Shown here one piece after another: positions 6,957-13,894 of a stretch of 64,000 bases of DNA. Source of the stretch: Nocardioides sp. BP30 (GTDB taxonomy: Bacteria; Actinomycetota; Actinomycetes; Propionibacteriales; Nocardioidaceae); contig NZ_CP123620.1 of assembly GCF_029873215.1 (NCBI RefSeq), forward strand, positions 3,410,001-3,474,000. Direction: 5' to 3'. Position numbers and translations under genes: made by a program. Position 1 is the stretch's first letter. Every line of letters begins with the position of its first letter. Below the pieces are notes generated by a model. That model was not told where the DNA came from. It saw nothing but the letters and a program-made list of their open reading frames with translations, and did not search any database.

Positions 6957-8915
6957 ATGCGTCTCGGAGCATCGGTCCTCGCTGGCGTCGTGGCGGCAAC
7001 GCTCGGCATCGGCCTCCTCACCGGCACCTCGAGTGCCTCGGCCAACGACGCGGTCGCGGTCGGTCCTGCCTCCTCCGATCGCCTGACCACCCCCGCAGCC
7101 GCGAGCACGAGCTTCCGCGTCGCCACCTTCAATGTGCTCGGCAACAGCCACACCACAGCCCACGGCGACGAGTCCACCCGGCCCTCGGGCACCAAGCGGA
7201 TGACGCAGGCGGTGCAGGCCATCAACGAGGGCCGACCCTCGATCATTGGCTTCCAGGAGATGGAGCGGGTCCAGTACGCGGCGTTCAAGAGCCAGACCGG
7301 CGGCACCTACGGCACCTATCCCGGTGACGACACCGACCAGCTCGTCGTGGCGAACAACATCGCCTGGCGCACCGATACCTGGCGGCTGATGTCGGCGACC
7401 ACCTTCACGGTGCCGTACTTCTACGGCAAGTACTCCCGCCGCCCGCTGGTGCTGCTGCAGAACATCCGCACCGGCCAGGAGGTGTACGTGATGAACACCC
7501 ACAACCCGGCCGACGTGCGCGGCAACGCGCTCGCGTGGCGCAACCAGGGCGTGGCGATCGAGGCGGCGCTGATCACCCGGCTGCGCTCGACCCACCCGGG
7601 CATCCCGGTGCTGTTCACCGGTGACATGAACGACTGGAGCAACTTCTACTGCCCCGTCACCTCCCGGGCACCGGTGCACGCGGCGTACGGCGGCACGCAC
7701 GCCTTCACCCCGACCGACCAGTGCTCCCCGCCGACCTTCGTCAGCGGCAAGACGTCGTACCGGCCGATCGACTGGATCCTCGGCACGCCCGACGTCACCT
7801 TCAGCGGTGCCACCCGGCTGAAGGATGCGACAGTCGCCGTGGCGAGCGACCACCCGCTGTACTGGGCCGACGCGACGGTCAAGACGCCGGCGGCGTCCGC
7901 GACCGGCATCACCCACGTCGTCGCGATCGATGCGGAGGGCCTGACCTCGAGCGCCCTGACCAAGTCCGGGGGGCGCCACGCACCGTTCCTCAACTCGCTG
8001 CGCGCCGCCGGCGCCTCCACGCTCGACGCCCGTACGGCGCCGGACAGCACCAAGGTGCTGCCCAACGCGATCGGGATGCTGACCGGCCGCAAGGTGCTGA
8101 AGAAGGGCGGCGGCGGCCACGGCGTGAAGGGCTCGGGCGACGACGGCAAGACGGTCGCCTCCCATGCGATGGGATATGTCTCCTCGGTCTACGACGTGGT
8201 GCACGACTTCGGCCGCAGCACCGCCCTGTACTCCAGCGACCCGAACGCGAAGCTGATCAAGCGCTCCTGGTCCAAGGCGCACGGGGCCGCTGATCGGGTC
8301 GGCGGGAACAACGGCACCAAGAAGATCGGCAAGTCGGTGATCTCCTCGACCGACAAGGCCCTGACGGCCTCGTTCCGCAAGGGGACCGCACACCTCAAGG
8401 CGTTCTCGCTGGTCCAGCTCACCGGTGCTGTGCGCGCCGGCCAGAAGAGCGGCTGGAGCAGCAAGAAGTACAGGTCGGCGGTCAAGACGGTCGACCACCG
8501 GATCGCCTCGATCGTGCACGCCGTGAGGGCCGACCCGGCCACGGCGGCCAGCACGCTGGTGATCGTCACGGCCAGCGCCGGGGGCAAGGGGCACGCCACG
8601 GGCGGGTCGAAGAAGGCTGACTTCCGGGTGCCTTTCATCGTGTGGGGTCGCGGTGTGCCCGCACACCAGGACCTCTACGCGCTCAACCCGGCCCTGCTCG
8701 GCCCGGGCTCGGCGAACCCCGGCCTGACGGTGGGACAGCCGGTCCGCAACGCGATGGTCGCCGATCTCGCGACCACCGCCCTGGGCCTGCCGGCGGTCCC
8801 CGGCAGCATCTTCGACAGCGGCCGCGACCTCAACGTCGCGCACGCCCCGGTGGCCACGTTGCCGCACGACCCCGCGCTCCAGCCGGCCGCCACCGCTGCA
8901 GCGCGCGCCGGCTGA
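6957..8915 (+). CDS. Exported fusion of EEP domain (paralogue 3) and degenerate alkaline-phosphatase-fold domain
   Basis: 652 aa. Signal peptide (about residues 1-26, ending SSASA), EEP domain (about 45-315; TFNVLG, GFQEME, NTHNPAD, TGDMND, DWILG, ASDHPL, all intact), then an alkaline-phosphatase-superfamily domain (about 318-640). In the second domain the nucleophile segment reads STKVLPN where relatives have a Thr before LPN, the metal segment reads LTGAVRAGQKSGW where I expect LTEPDAAGHAHGW, and TASAGG stands for TADHGG. So most metal ligands and the nucleophile appear lost. A TACCCT -10 seven nt before the ATG suggests a leaderless mRNA; the longer frame to 6849 is not used. Confidence 0.8.
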   Translation: MRLGASVLAGVVAATLGIGLLTGTSSASANDAVAVGPASSDRLTTPAAASTSFRVATFNVLGNSHTTAHGDESTRPSGTKRMTQAVQAINEGRPSIIGFQEMERVQYAAFKSQTGGTYGTYPGDDTDQLVVANNIAWRTDTWRLMSATTFTVPYFYGKYSRRPLVLLQNIRTGQEVYVMNTHNPADVRGNALAWRNQGVAIEAALITRLRSTHPGIPVLFTGDMNDWSNFYCPVTSRAPVHAAYGGTHAFTPTDQCSPPTFVSGKTSYRPIDWILGTPDVTFSGATRLKDATVAVASDHPLYWADATVKTPAASATGITHVVAIDAEGLTSSALTKSGGRHAPFLNSLRAAGASTLDARTAPDSTKVLPNAIGMLTGRKVLKKGGGGHGVKGSGDDGKTVASHAMGYVSSVYDVVHDFGRSTALYSSDPNAKLIKRSWSKAHGAADRVGGNNGTKKIGKSVISSTDKALTASFRKGTAHLKAFSLVQLTGAVRAGQKSGWSSKKYRSAVKTVDHRIASIVHAVRADPATAASTLVIVTASAGGKGHATGGSKKADFRVPFIVWGRGVPAHQDLYALNPALLGPGSANPGLTVGQPVRNAMVADLATTALGLPAVPGSIFDSGRDLNVAHAPVATLPHDPALQPAATAAARAG

Positions 8916-8961
8916 CCCGGCCGGGGCGCCCTGTGCGGGCCGCGGCCGGTACCGTGTCGCC

Positions 8962-10233
8962 GTGAGCACCACCCCCGTCCGTGTCTACGCCGCCCGCCTG
9001 GTCGGCCTGCCGATCTTCGACCCCCAGGGGGATCAGGTCGGCAAGGTGCGTGACCTCGTGGTGTCGATGCGTCGCGAAGGCAGGCAGCCGCGCGTCCTCG
9101 GCCTGGTCGCCGAGGTGTTCGGGCGCCGCCGGATCTTCGTCCCGATGACCCGCGTGACGACCATCGACAGCGGCCAGGTCTACACCACCGGCCTGCTCAA
9201 CATGCGCCGCTTCCAGCAGCGCTCCACCGAGACCCTGGTCATCGGCCAGATGCTCGATCGGCAGGTCACGATCCGCTCCAACGGCGTCACCGGCACGGTG
9301 TACGACGTCGCGATGGAGCAGGCCCGCAACCGGGACTGGGTGCTCTCGCGGGTGGCGGTGCAGGAGCCGTCGGGCAAGAAGCTCGGCCCGGCCAGTCTGC
9401 GCCGCCGCGGTCAGACCCACGTCGTCGACTGGAGCGACGTGGACGGCCTGGCCCACCGCTCCCCCACCCAGGGCGCCACCCACCTGCTGCAGGCGATCCA
9501 GGAGATGAAGGCCGCCGACGCGGCCACGATGATCCACGACCTACCGCCGGAGCGGCGTCTCCAGGTGGTCACCGGGCTCGACGACGAGCGCCTCGCCGAG
9601 GTGCTCGAGGAGCTGCCCGAGGACGACCAGGTCGAGATCATGGCGCTGCTGGACTCCGAGCGCGCCGCCGACGTCCTCGAGGAGATGTCCCCCGAGGACG
9701 CCGCCGACCTGATCGCGGACCTCCCGCCGGAGACCGCCGAGACGTTGCTCGAGCTGATGGAGCCCGAGGAGGCCGAGGACGTCCGCCGGCTGATGTCCTA
9801 CGCGGAGAACACCGCCGGCGCCATGATGACGCCCGAGCCGGTGATCCTCGGCCCGGACGCCACCGTCGCCGACGCGCTGGCGCACGTGCGCAACCCGGAG
9901 CTGACTCCTGCCCAGGCGGCGGTGGTCTACGTCTGCCGCCCCCCGCTGGAGACGCCGACCGGCAAGTACCTGGGCATCGCGCACATCCAGCGGCTGCTGC
10001 GCGAGCCTCCCTCCTCGCTGGTCGCCGGCGCGCTCGACGAGGCACTGGAGCCGCTCCAGCCGACCAGCACGCTCGACGACGTGGCAGCCGTCATGGCGAC
10101 GTACAACCTGGTGGCGGCGCCTGTGGTGGACGAGGACGGCCACCTCGTCGGGGCTGTCACCGTCGACGACCTGCTGGACCACCTGCTGCCGGAGAACTGG
10201 CGCGAGCACGCGAAGGAGGGCCGCCATGGCTGA
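8962..10233 (+). CDS. MgtE N-terminal/CBS domain protein lacking the transport domain
   Basis: 423 aa. Residues 1-165 hold two PRC-barrel-like segments (ARLVGLPIFDPQGDQVGKVRDL and IRSNGVTGTVYDV). Residues 185-280 are the MgtE N-terminal repeat domain (LEELPEDDQVEIMALLD, MSPEDAADLIADLPPE). Residues 285-415 are two CBS motifs. The MgtE membrane channel is absent, so this is probably a soluble sensor or regulator, not a Mg2+ transporter by itself. TACCGT ends 6 nt before the GTG, indicating a leaderless start. It overlaps the DUF1003 gene by 8 nt and is followed by mrp, a gene order I recall from Rv1232c-Rv1229c. Confidence 0.8.
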   Translation: MSTTPVRVYAARLVGLPIFDPQGDQVGKVRDLVVSMRREGRQPRVLGLVAEVFGRRRIFVPMTRVTTIDSGQVYTTGLLNMRRFQQRSTETLVIGQMLDRQVTIRSNGVTGTVYDVAMEQARNRDWVLSRVAVQEPSGKKLGPASLRRRGQTHVVDWSDVDGLAHRSPTQGATHLLQAIQEMKAADAATMIHDLPPERRLQVVTGLDDERLAEVLEELPEDDQVEIMALLDSERAADVLEEMSPEDAADLIADLPPETAETLLELMEPEEAEDVRRLMSYAENTAGAMMTPEPVILGPDATVADALAHVRNPELTPAQAAVVYVCRPPLETPTGKYLGIAHIQRLLREPPSSLVAGALDEALEPLQPTSTLDDVAAVMATYNLVAAPVVDEDGHLVGAVTVDDLLDHLLPENWREHAKEGRHG

Positions 10234-10741
10234 GACCCGACGCACCCGCCTCGACACCCCGCTGGAGGCCCGCCGCCCGCTCGTCCGACGGCCGAGCTTC
10301 TCCCCCGACGCGTTCGGCAAGTTCGCCGAGGAGTTCGCCCGCTTCATGGGGACGGCGCGCTTCCTGTTCTGGATGAGCGTCTTCATCGTCGTGTGGGTGC
10401 TGTGGAACACGCTCGCCCCCTCGGGGTGGCGGTTCGATCCCTACGCGTTCCTCTTCCTGACCCTGATGCTCTCCCTGCAGGCCTCCTACGCCGCCCCGCT
10501 GATCCTGTTGGCCCAGAACCGTCAGGAGGCCCGGGACCGGGTGATCGCCGAGCACGACCGGCGGGTCAACGCCCAGGGGCAGGCCGACATGGAGTTCCTC
10601 GCCCGCGAGATCGCCTCGTTGCGGATGGCGCTGGGCGAGGTCGCCACCCGCGACTACATCCGTTCCGAGCTGCGCTCGCTGCTCGCGGAGCTCGAGGACC
10701 GCGGTCCGCAGTCCGCCTCGTCCGAGGACGAGGCCGGATAG
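10226..10741 (+). CDS. DUF1003 membrane protein
   Basis: 171 aa. Two hydrophobic segments (FLFWMSVFIVVWVLWNTL and FLFLTLMLSLQASYAAPLIL, roughly residues 49-95) carry the DUF1003 pattern, ending LLAQNRQEARDR. The C-terminal 70 residues are charged and helical. The ATG overlaps the upstream MgtE-N/CBS reading frame by 8 nt, so translation is coupled. With the CBS protein it could form a membrane sensor pair; that is inference. Function of the family is unknown. Confidence 0.8.
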   Translation: MAETRRTRLDTPLEARRPLVRRPSFSPDAFGKFAEEFARFMGTARFLFWMSVFIVVWVLWNTLAPSGWRFDPYAFLFLTLMLSLQASYAAPLILLAQNRQEARDRVIAEHDRRVNAQGQADMEFLAREIASLRMALGEVATRDYIRSELRSLLAELEDRGPQSASSEDEAG

Positions 10742-10777
10742 CGGCCGGCTGAGGTCCACGCCGTACCCTTGGACACC

Positions 10778-11929
10778 GTGAGCACCCTCCTCGACCAGGT
10801 CAACGCCGCACTGGCCACCGTCAACGACCCGGAGATCAAGCGACCGATCACCGAGCTGGGGATGGTGGAGAAGGTCGACGTCTCCGACACCGGGGTCGTG
10901 AGCACGAAGGTGCTGCTCACGGTCGCCGGCTGTCCGCTCAAGGACACCATCAACCGCGACGTGACCGCCGCGCTCGCCAAGGTCCCCGGCGTCACCGACG
11001 TCGTGCTCGAGCTCGGCGTGATGAGCGATGAGCAGCGCACCGCGATGCGCAACTCGCTCACCGGCGGCGCCGCCCAGCGCGAGATCCCGTTCGCCCAGCC
11101 CGGCTCGCTGACGAAGGTCTTCGCGATCGCCTCCGGCAAGGGCGGGGTCGGCAAGTCGTCGACCACGGTCAACCTCGCCGTCTCGATGGCTCGGCAGGGT
11201 CTCAAGGTCGGCCTGGTCGACGCCGACATCTACGGTCACTCGATCCCGGCGATGCTCGGCGTCGCCGACTCGCGCCCGACGCAGGTGGACGACCTGATCA
11301 TGCCCGTGCCGACAGCCTCGGGCGTCTCGGTCATCTCGATCGGCATGCTCAAGCCGCGTCGCGACCAGGTCGTCGCCTGGCGTGGACCCATGCTCGACAG
11401 GGCCCTGCGCCAGATGCTCGCCGACGTCTACTGGGGAGATCTGGACGTGCTGCTCCTCGACCTCCCGCCCGGCACCGGCGACATCGCCATCTCGCTCGGC
11501 CAGCACCTGCCCAACGCCGAGATCGTCGTGGTGACGACGCCGCAGGAGGCGGCCGCGGAGGTCGCCGAGCGCGCCGGCACGATGGCCGAGATGATGCATC
11601 AGCGCGTGGTCGGCGTGGTCGAGAACATGTCCTACCTGCCCTGCCCGCACTGCGGCGACGAGCACCGGATCGAGATCTTCGGCTCCGGCGGCGGCGCCCG
11701 CGTCGCCGAGACGCTCTCCCAGCGCTTCGGTACGTCGGTCCCTCTGCTCGGCCAGATCCCCCTCGACCTGTCGCTGCGCGAGGGCGGCGACGTCGGCAAG
11801 CCGATCGTCGAGTCCGACCCGACCGCTCCGGCAGCCGTCGTGCTGACCGACATCGCGACCCGACTGGCCGGCCGTGGGCGCGGCCTGGCCGGGCTGCAGC
11901 TCGGGCTGACGCCTTCGAACAAGTTCTGA
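10778..11929 (+). CDS. mrp: Mrp/ApbC-type iron-sulfur cluster carrier ATPase
   Basis: 383 aa in the usual Mrp layout: N-terminal MIP18/DUF59 domain (about 1-85, with GCPLKDTI), then a P-loop ATPase with the deviant Walker A SGKGGVGKSS (about 119-128), the DADIYGHSIP motif, LDLPPGTGD, and a CPHC Cys pair that in the family holds a bridging 4Fe-4S cluster between two subunits. It delivers Fe-S clusters in the cytosol. A TACCCT -10 lies 8 nt before the GTG at 10778; the TTG at 10769 overlaps that -10 and is unlikely. tatB starts 4 nt after the stop. Confidence 0.9.
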   Translation: MSTLLDQVNAALATVNDPEIKRPITELGMVEKVDVSDTGVVSTKVLLTVAGCPLKDTINRDVTAALAKVPGVTDVVLELGVMSDEQRTAMRNSLTGGAAQREIPFAQPGSLTKVFAIASGKGGVGKSSTTVNLAVSMARQGLKVGLVDADIYGHSIPAMLGVADSRPTQVDDLIMPVPTASGVSVISIGMLKPRRDQVVAWRGPMLDRALRQMLADVYWGDLDVLLLDLPPGTGDIAISLGQHLPNAEIVVVTTPQEAAAEVAERAGTMAEMMHQRVVGVVENMSYLPCPHCGDEHRIEIFGSGGGARVAETLSQRFGTSVPLLGQIPLDLSLREGGDVGKPIVESDPTAPAAVVLTDIATRLAGRGRGLAGLQLGLTPSNKF

Positions 11930-11933
11930 GCCG

Positions 11934-12263
11934 ATGTTCGGCATCGGCTTCCCCGAGCTGCTGGTGATCGCCTTCGTGGCGGTGCTGGTCTTCGGCCCGG
12001 ACAAGCTGCCGGACCTCGCGCGCCAGGCGGCGGGGCTGGTGCGTCGGGGGCGGACGATCGCCAACACCGTCCGTGACGAGCTGCGTGAGGAGCTCGGCCC
12101 GGAGTACGCCGACCTCGAGCTCACCGACCTGGATCCCCGCCGGTTCGTGGCGCGTCAGGTCCGTGAGGCGGTGCTCGCCGCGGACGCCGCGGAGGCCGCC
12201 GACGCCGACCTTCCGCCGCTCGACGCGGGCGAGCTGCCGCCCTACGACCTCGACGCGACCTGA
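11934..12263 (+). CDS. tatB: Twin-arginine translocase subunit TatB
   Basis: 109 aa. A single N-terminal membrane helix (about residues 5-21) is followed by FGPDKLPDLARQAA, the TatA/B hinge and amphipathic helix, and a charged C-terminal tail typical of TatB. It helps receive folded, twin-arginine-signal proteins at the membrane. It lies 4 nt after mrp, the order known from actinobacteria, and no separate promoter is seen. The stop is followed by a single arm of the interspersed repeat. Confidence 0.85.
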   Translation: MFGIGFPELLVIAFVAVLVFGPDKLPDLARQAAGLVRRGRTIANTVRDELREELGPEYADLELTDLDPRRFVARQVREAVLAADAAEAADADLPPLDAGELPPYDLDAT

Positions 12264-12270
12264 CCACCGC

Positions 12271-12303
12271 CGAGAGGTCACGTTCCGCGGGTCGAGTGGT
12301 CAG
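12271..12303. repeat. Interspersed repeat, copy 2 (single arm)
   Basis: A 33-nt sequence starting CGAGAGGTCACGTTCCGCGG closely matches one arm of the inverted repeat seen at 3848-3919 and 22827-22896. No second arm is visible nearby. It fills the 36-bp gap between the convergent tatB gene and the next minus-strand gene and overlaps the latter's stop codon. Confidence 0.6.
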
Positions 12304-12833
12304 TCTCGGCTCTGCACGGCGGCCAGAGCGGTGAAGGCGACCAAGGAGAGCCGCCCGGCGGCGTACACCTCGACGAAGTCGGCGCCGACGCGTCGCAGCG
12401 TGCCGTCGTACCGGGTGCCGTCGAGGAGATGCAGCACGCAGCGCTCGCCGGACTCGGACAGGCGTCGCAGGGCGCTGCCGAGGCCGAGACGCGCCACCGC
12501 CTCCCAGGCCACCGGCGGCACAGCACGCTCGGAGGCGCCGGACACGCCGGTGACAGCCGCCTCGCGGATGACCCAGTCCTGCCCGGGACCGCTCCGGAGC
12601 AGCAGCCAGCCGGTGGCGACCCGTTCGAGGGTGCCGCGCAGGAGGCCGACGCCGTACACGCCGATCGCCAGCTCGCTGCCGACGCTCGCCATCAGGCGTC
12701 CCGCCAGCGCGACCTGCTGGTACTCGGCCCTGCTGCGGTCGGCGAGCTCGGCCGCACGGTCCTCGGCGTACGCCGCCGCGGCCTGCGACTCGAGATCGTC
12801 GAAGAGCGCGAAGAGCTCCTCCTCCCACGACAT
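12300..12833 (-). CDS. Conserved actinobacterial protein of unknown function
   Basis: 177 aa, beginning MSWEEELFALFDDLESQAAAAYAEDRAAEL, so an acidic helical N-terminus, then a mostly beta-strand-like part with HLLDGTRYDGTLRRVGADFVEV near the C-terminus, which looks Sm/SH3-barrel-like to my eye only. No membrane segment, signal or catalytic motif is seen. TAGGCT ends 7 nt before the ATG (minus strand), implying a leaderless mRNA; the longer frame reaching into the tandem repeats is an artefact. It is divergent from the PAP2 gene with 18 bp between starts. Confidence 0.65.
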   Translation of the reverse strand: MSWEEELFALFDDLESQAAAAYAEDRAAELADRSRAEYQQVALAGRLMASVGSELAIGVYGVGLLRGTLERVATGWLLLRSGPGQDWVIREAAVTGVSGASERAVPPVAWEAVARLGLGSALRRLSESGERCVLHLLDGTRYDGTLRRVGADFVEVYAAGRLSLVAFTALAAVQSRD

Positions 12834-12851
12834 GCCTGACAGCCTAAGCAG

Positions 12852-13385
12852 GTGAATCTCGACCTGCGACTGCTCGACTGGATCGCAGCACATCGCACGG
12901 ACGCGCTCACCGACCTCGCCCGCACGATGATGGCCGGTGGCGGCTCGCGCGCGCTGGGCGTGGGTCTGATCGTGGTCTTCGTCCTCGGGCTCGCCGTCGA
13001 CCAGGTCGGGGCGGTCTGGATCGCCATCGCGGCCGGCGGCACCGCAAGCGCCATCGCCACAGCCCTCAAGGCCCTCGTCGACCGGCCTCGACCCCCCGCG
13101 GATCTCGCCCTGGTGTCCACCACGGGGACCTCGATGCCCTCCACGATCGCCGCCCTGACCGCCGGCGCCGCGCTCGCCCTGCTCCTGGGGCTGCGCTGGC
13201 GCTCCCCGCGGATGCGCCGACTGGCGGCAGCGGTGCTCGGATTCGTCGTGGTCGTCGTCGGTGCGGCCATGGTGTACCTGGGCGCTCACTGGCTCAGTGA
13301 TGTCCTCGCCGGCTGGGCGCTGGGGGCCGGCGTGGCTGTGGCCTTCGGTGTGCCGTTCGCCCGGCTGAGGTCGCGCGGAGGATAG
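12852..13385 (+). CDS. PAP2-superfamily membrane protein with altered active site
   Basis: 177 aa with about five membrane helices. It has the first PAP2 motif KALVDRPRP (K-x6-RP) and the end of the third, HWLSD (H-x3-D). The second motif reads PSTI where PSGH is expected, and the SR before VYLGAHW is replaced by AM. So the catalytic acid His and one phosphate-binding Arg look missing. Family members dephosphorylate lipid phosphates such as undecaprenyl pyrophosphate. Activity here is doubtful. The GTG start faces the divergent conserved gene at 12833. Confidence 0.75.
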   Translation: MNLDLRLLDWIAAHRTDALTDLARTMMAGGGSRALGVGLIVVFVLGLAVDQVGAVWIAIAAGGTASAIATALKALVDRPRPPADLALVSTTGTSMPSTIAALTAGAALALLLGLRWRSPRMRRLAAAVLGFVVVVVGAAMVYLGAHWLSDVLAGWALGAGVAVAFGVPFARLRSRGG

Positions 13386-13394
13386 CCATCCCGA

Positions 13395-13645
13395 CTCGGA
13401 CCTGCGTCCGGGTTGAGTCGGACCTGCGTCCGGGTTGAGTCGGGCCTGCGTCCGGGTTGAGTCGGGCCTGCGTCCGGGTTGAGTCGGACCTGCGTCCGGG
13501 TTGAGTCGGGCCTGCGTCCGGGTTGAGTCGGGCCTGCGTCCGGGTTGAGTCGGGCCTGCGTCCGGGTTGAGTCGGGCCTGCGTCCGGGTTGAGTCGGGCC
13601 TGCGTCCGGGTTGAGTCGGGCCTGCGTCCGGGTTGAGTCGGGCCT
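13395..13645. repeat. 22-bp tandem repeat array, 11 copies
   Basis: Eleven copies of a 22-bp unit whose core is CCTGCGTCCGGGTTGA, joined by GTCGGG or GTCGGA. Core starts run from 13401 to 13621 at exact 22-nt steps. Units are nearly identical; only the A/G before CCTG varies. There are no unique spacers, so it is not CRISPR. Because 22 is not a multiple of 3, each frame reads a 22-residue repeat, giving long false ORFs. It starts 10 nt after the PAP2 gene. Confidence 0.95.
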
Positions 13646-13819
13646 CCAGCGCGACTTGGTGTTCGGGGTCGGTGCAAGGAAAAACGAAAGGCGTGGGCCA
13701 GTCCCAGCGTGGCCCGGTGTCTTGGCCGGGTCGGGAGCCTTCCCTACGGTTGCGTCGGGCCACCATGGCTGTGATCCAGTACGACGAGCACGCGCCCCGA
13801 TGTGGTTTCGCAACGGGGG
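13646..13819. other. Intergenic stretch without a convincing gene
   Basis: Between the 22-bp array and the HNH promoter. A short A-rich patch (AAGGAAAAACGAAAGG, about 13676) and a weak GGCC hairpin near 13695-13712 are seen. Short frames here lack start signals and family likeness. I see no gene. Confidence 0.5.
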
Positions 13820-13848
13820 TTGACCACACACATCCGACCACCTAGGCT
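13820..13848 (+). promoter_or_regulatory. Sigma-A-type promoter of the HNH/DUF222 gene
   Basis: TTGACC (13820-13825), a 17-bp spacer and TAGGCT (13843-13848) form a near-consensus actinobacterial housekeeping promoter. The start point should fall near 13855, where a four-codon frame (ATG CGT TCG AAC TGA) begins, 40 nt before the HNH start. The LexA box directly follows. Confidence 0.75.
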
Positions 13849-13864
13849 TCGAACATGCGTTCGA
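13849..13864. promoter_or_regulatory. LexA (SOS) box upstream of HNH/DUF222 gene
   Basis: TCGAAC-ATGC-GTTCGA matches the actinobacterial SOS box (TCGAAC-N4-GTTCGA) at all 12 conserved positions. It overlaps the last -10 base and the expected start site, a placement that would block transcription. SOS control of 13E12-type genes is reported for mycobacteria, so this fits. Confidence 0.85.
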
Positions 13865-13894
13865 ACTGATCTCTTCTCGGTGGTGGTGGTCCTC

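Noticed and set aside
13395..13645. CRISPR array
   Set aside because: Units are contiguous and nearly identical, with no unique spacers and no cas genes.
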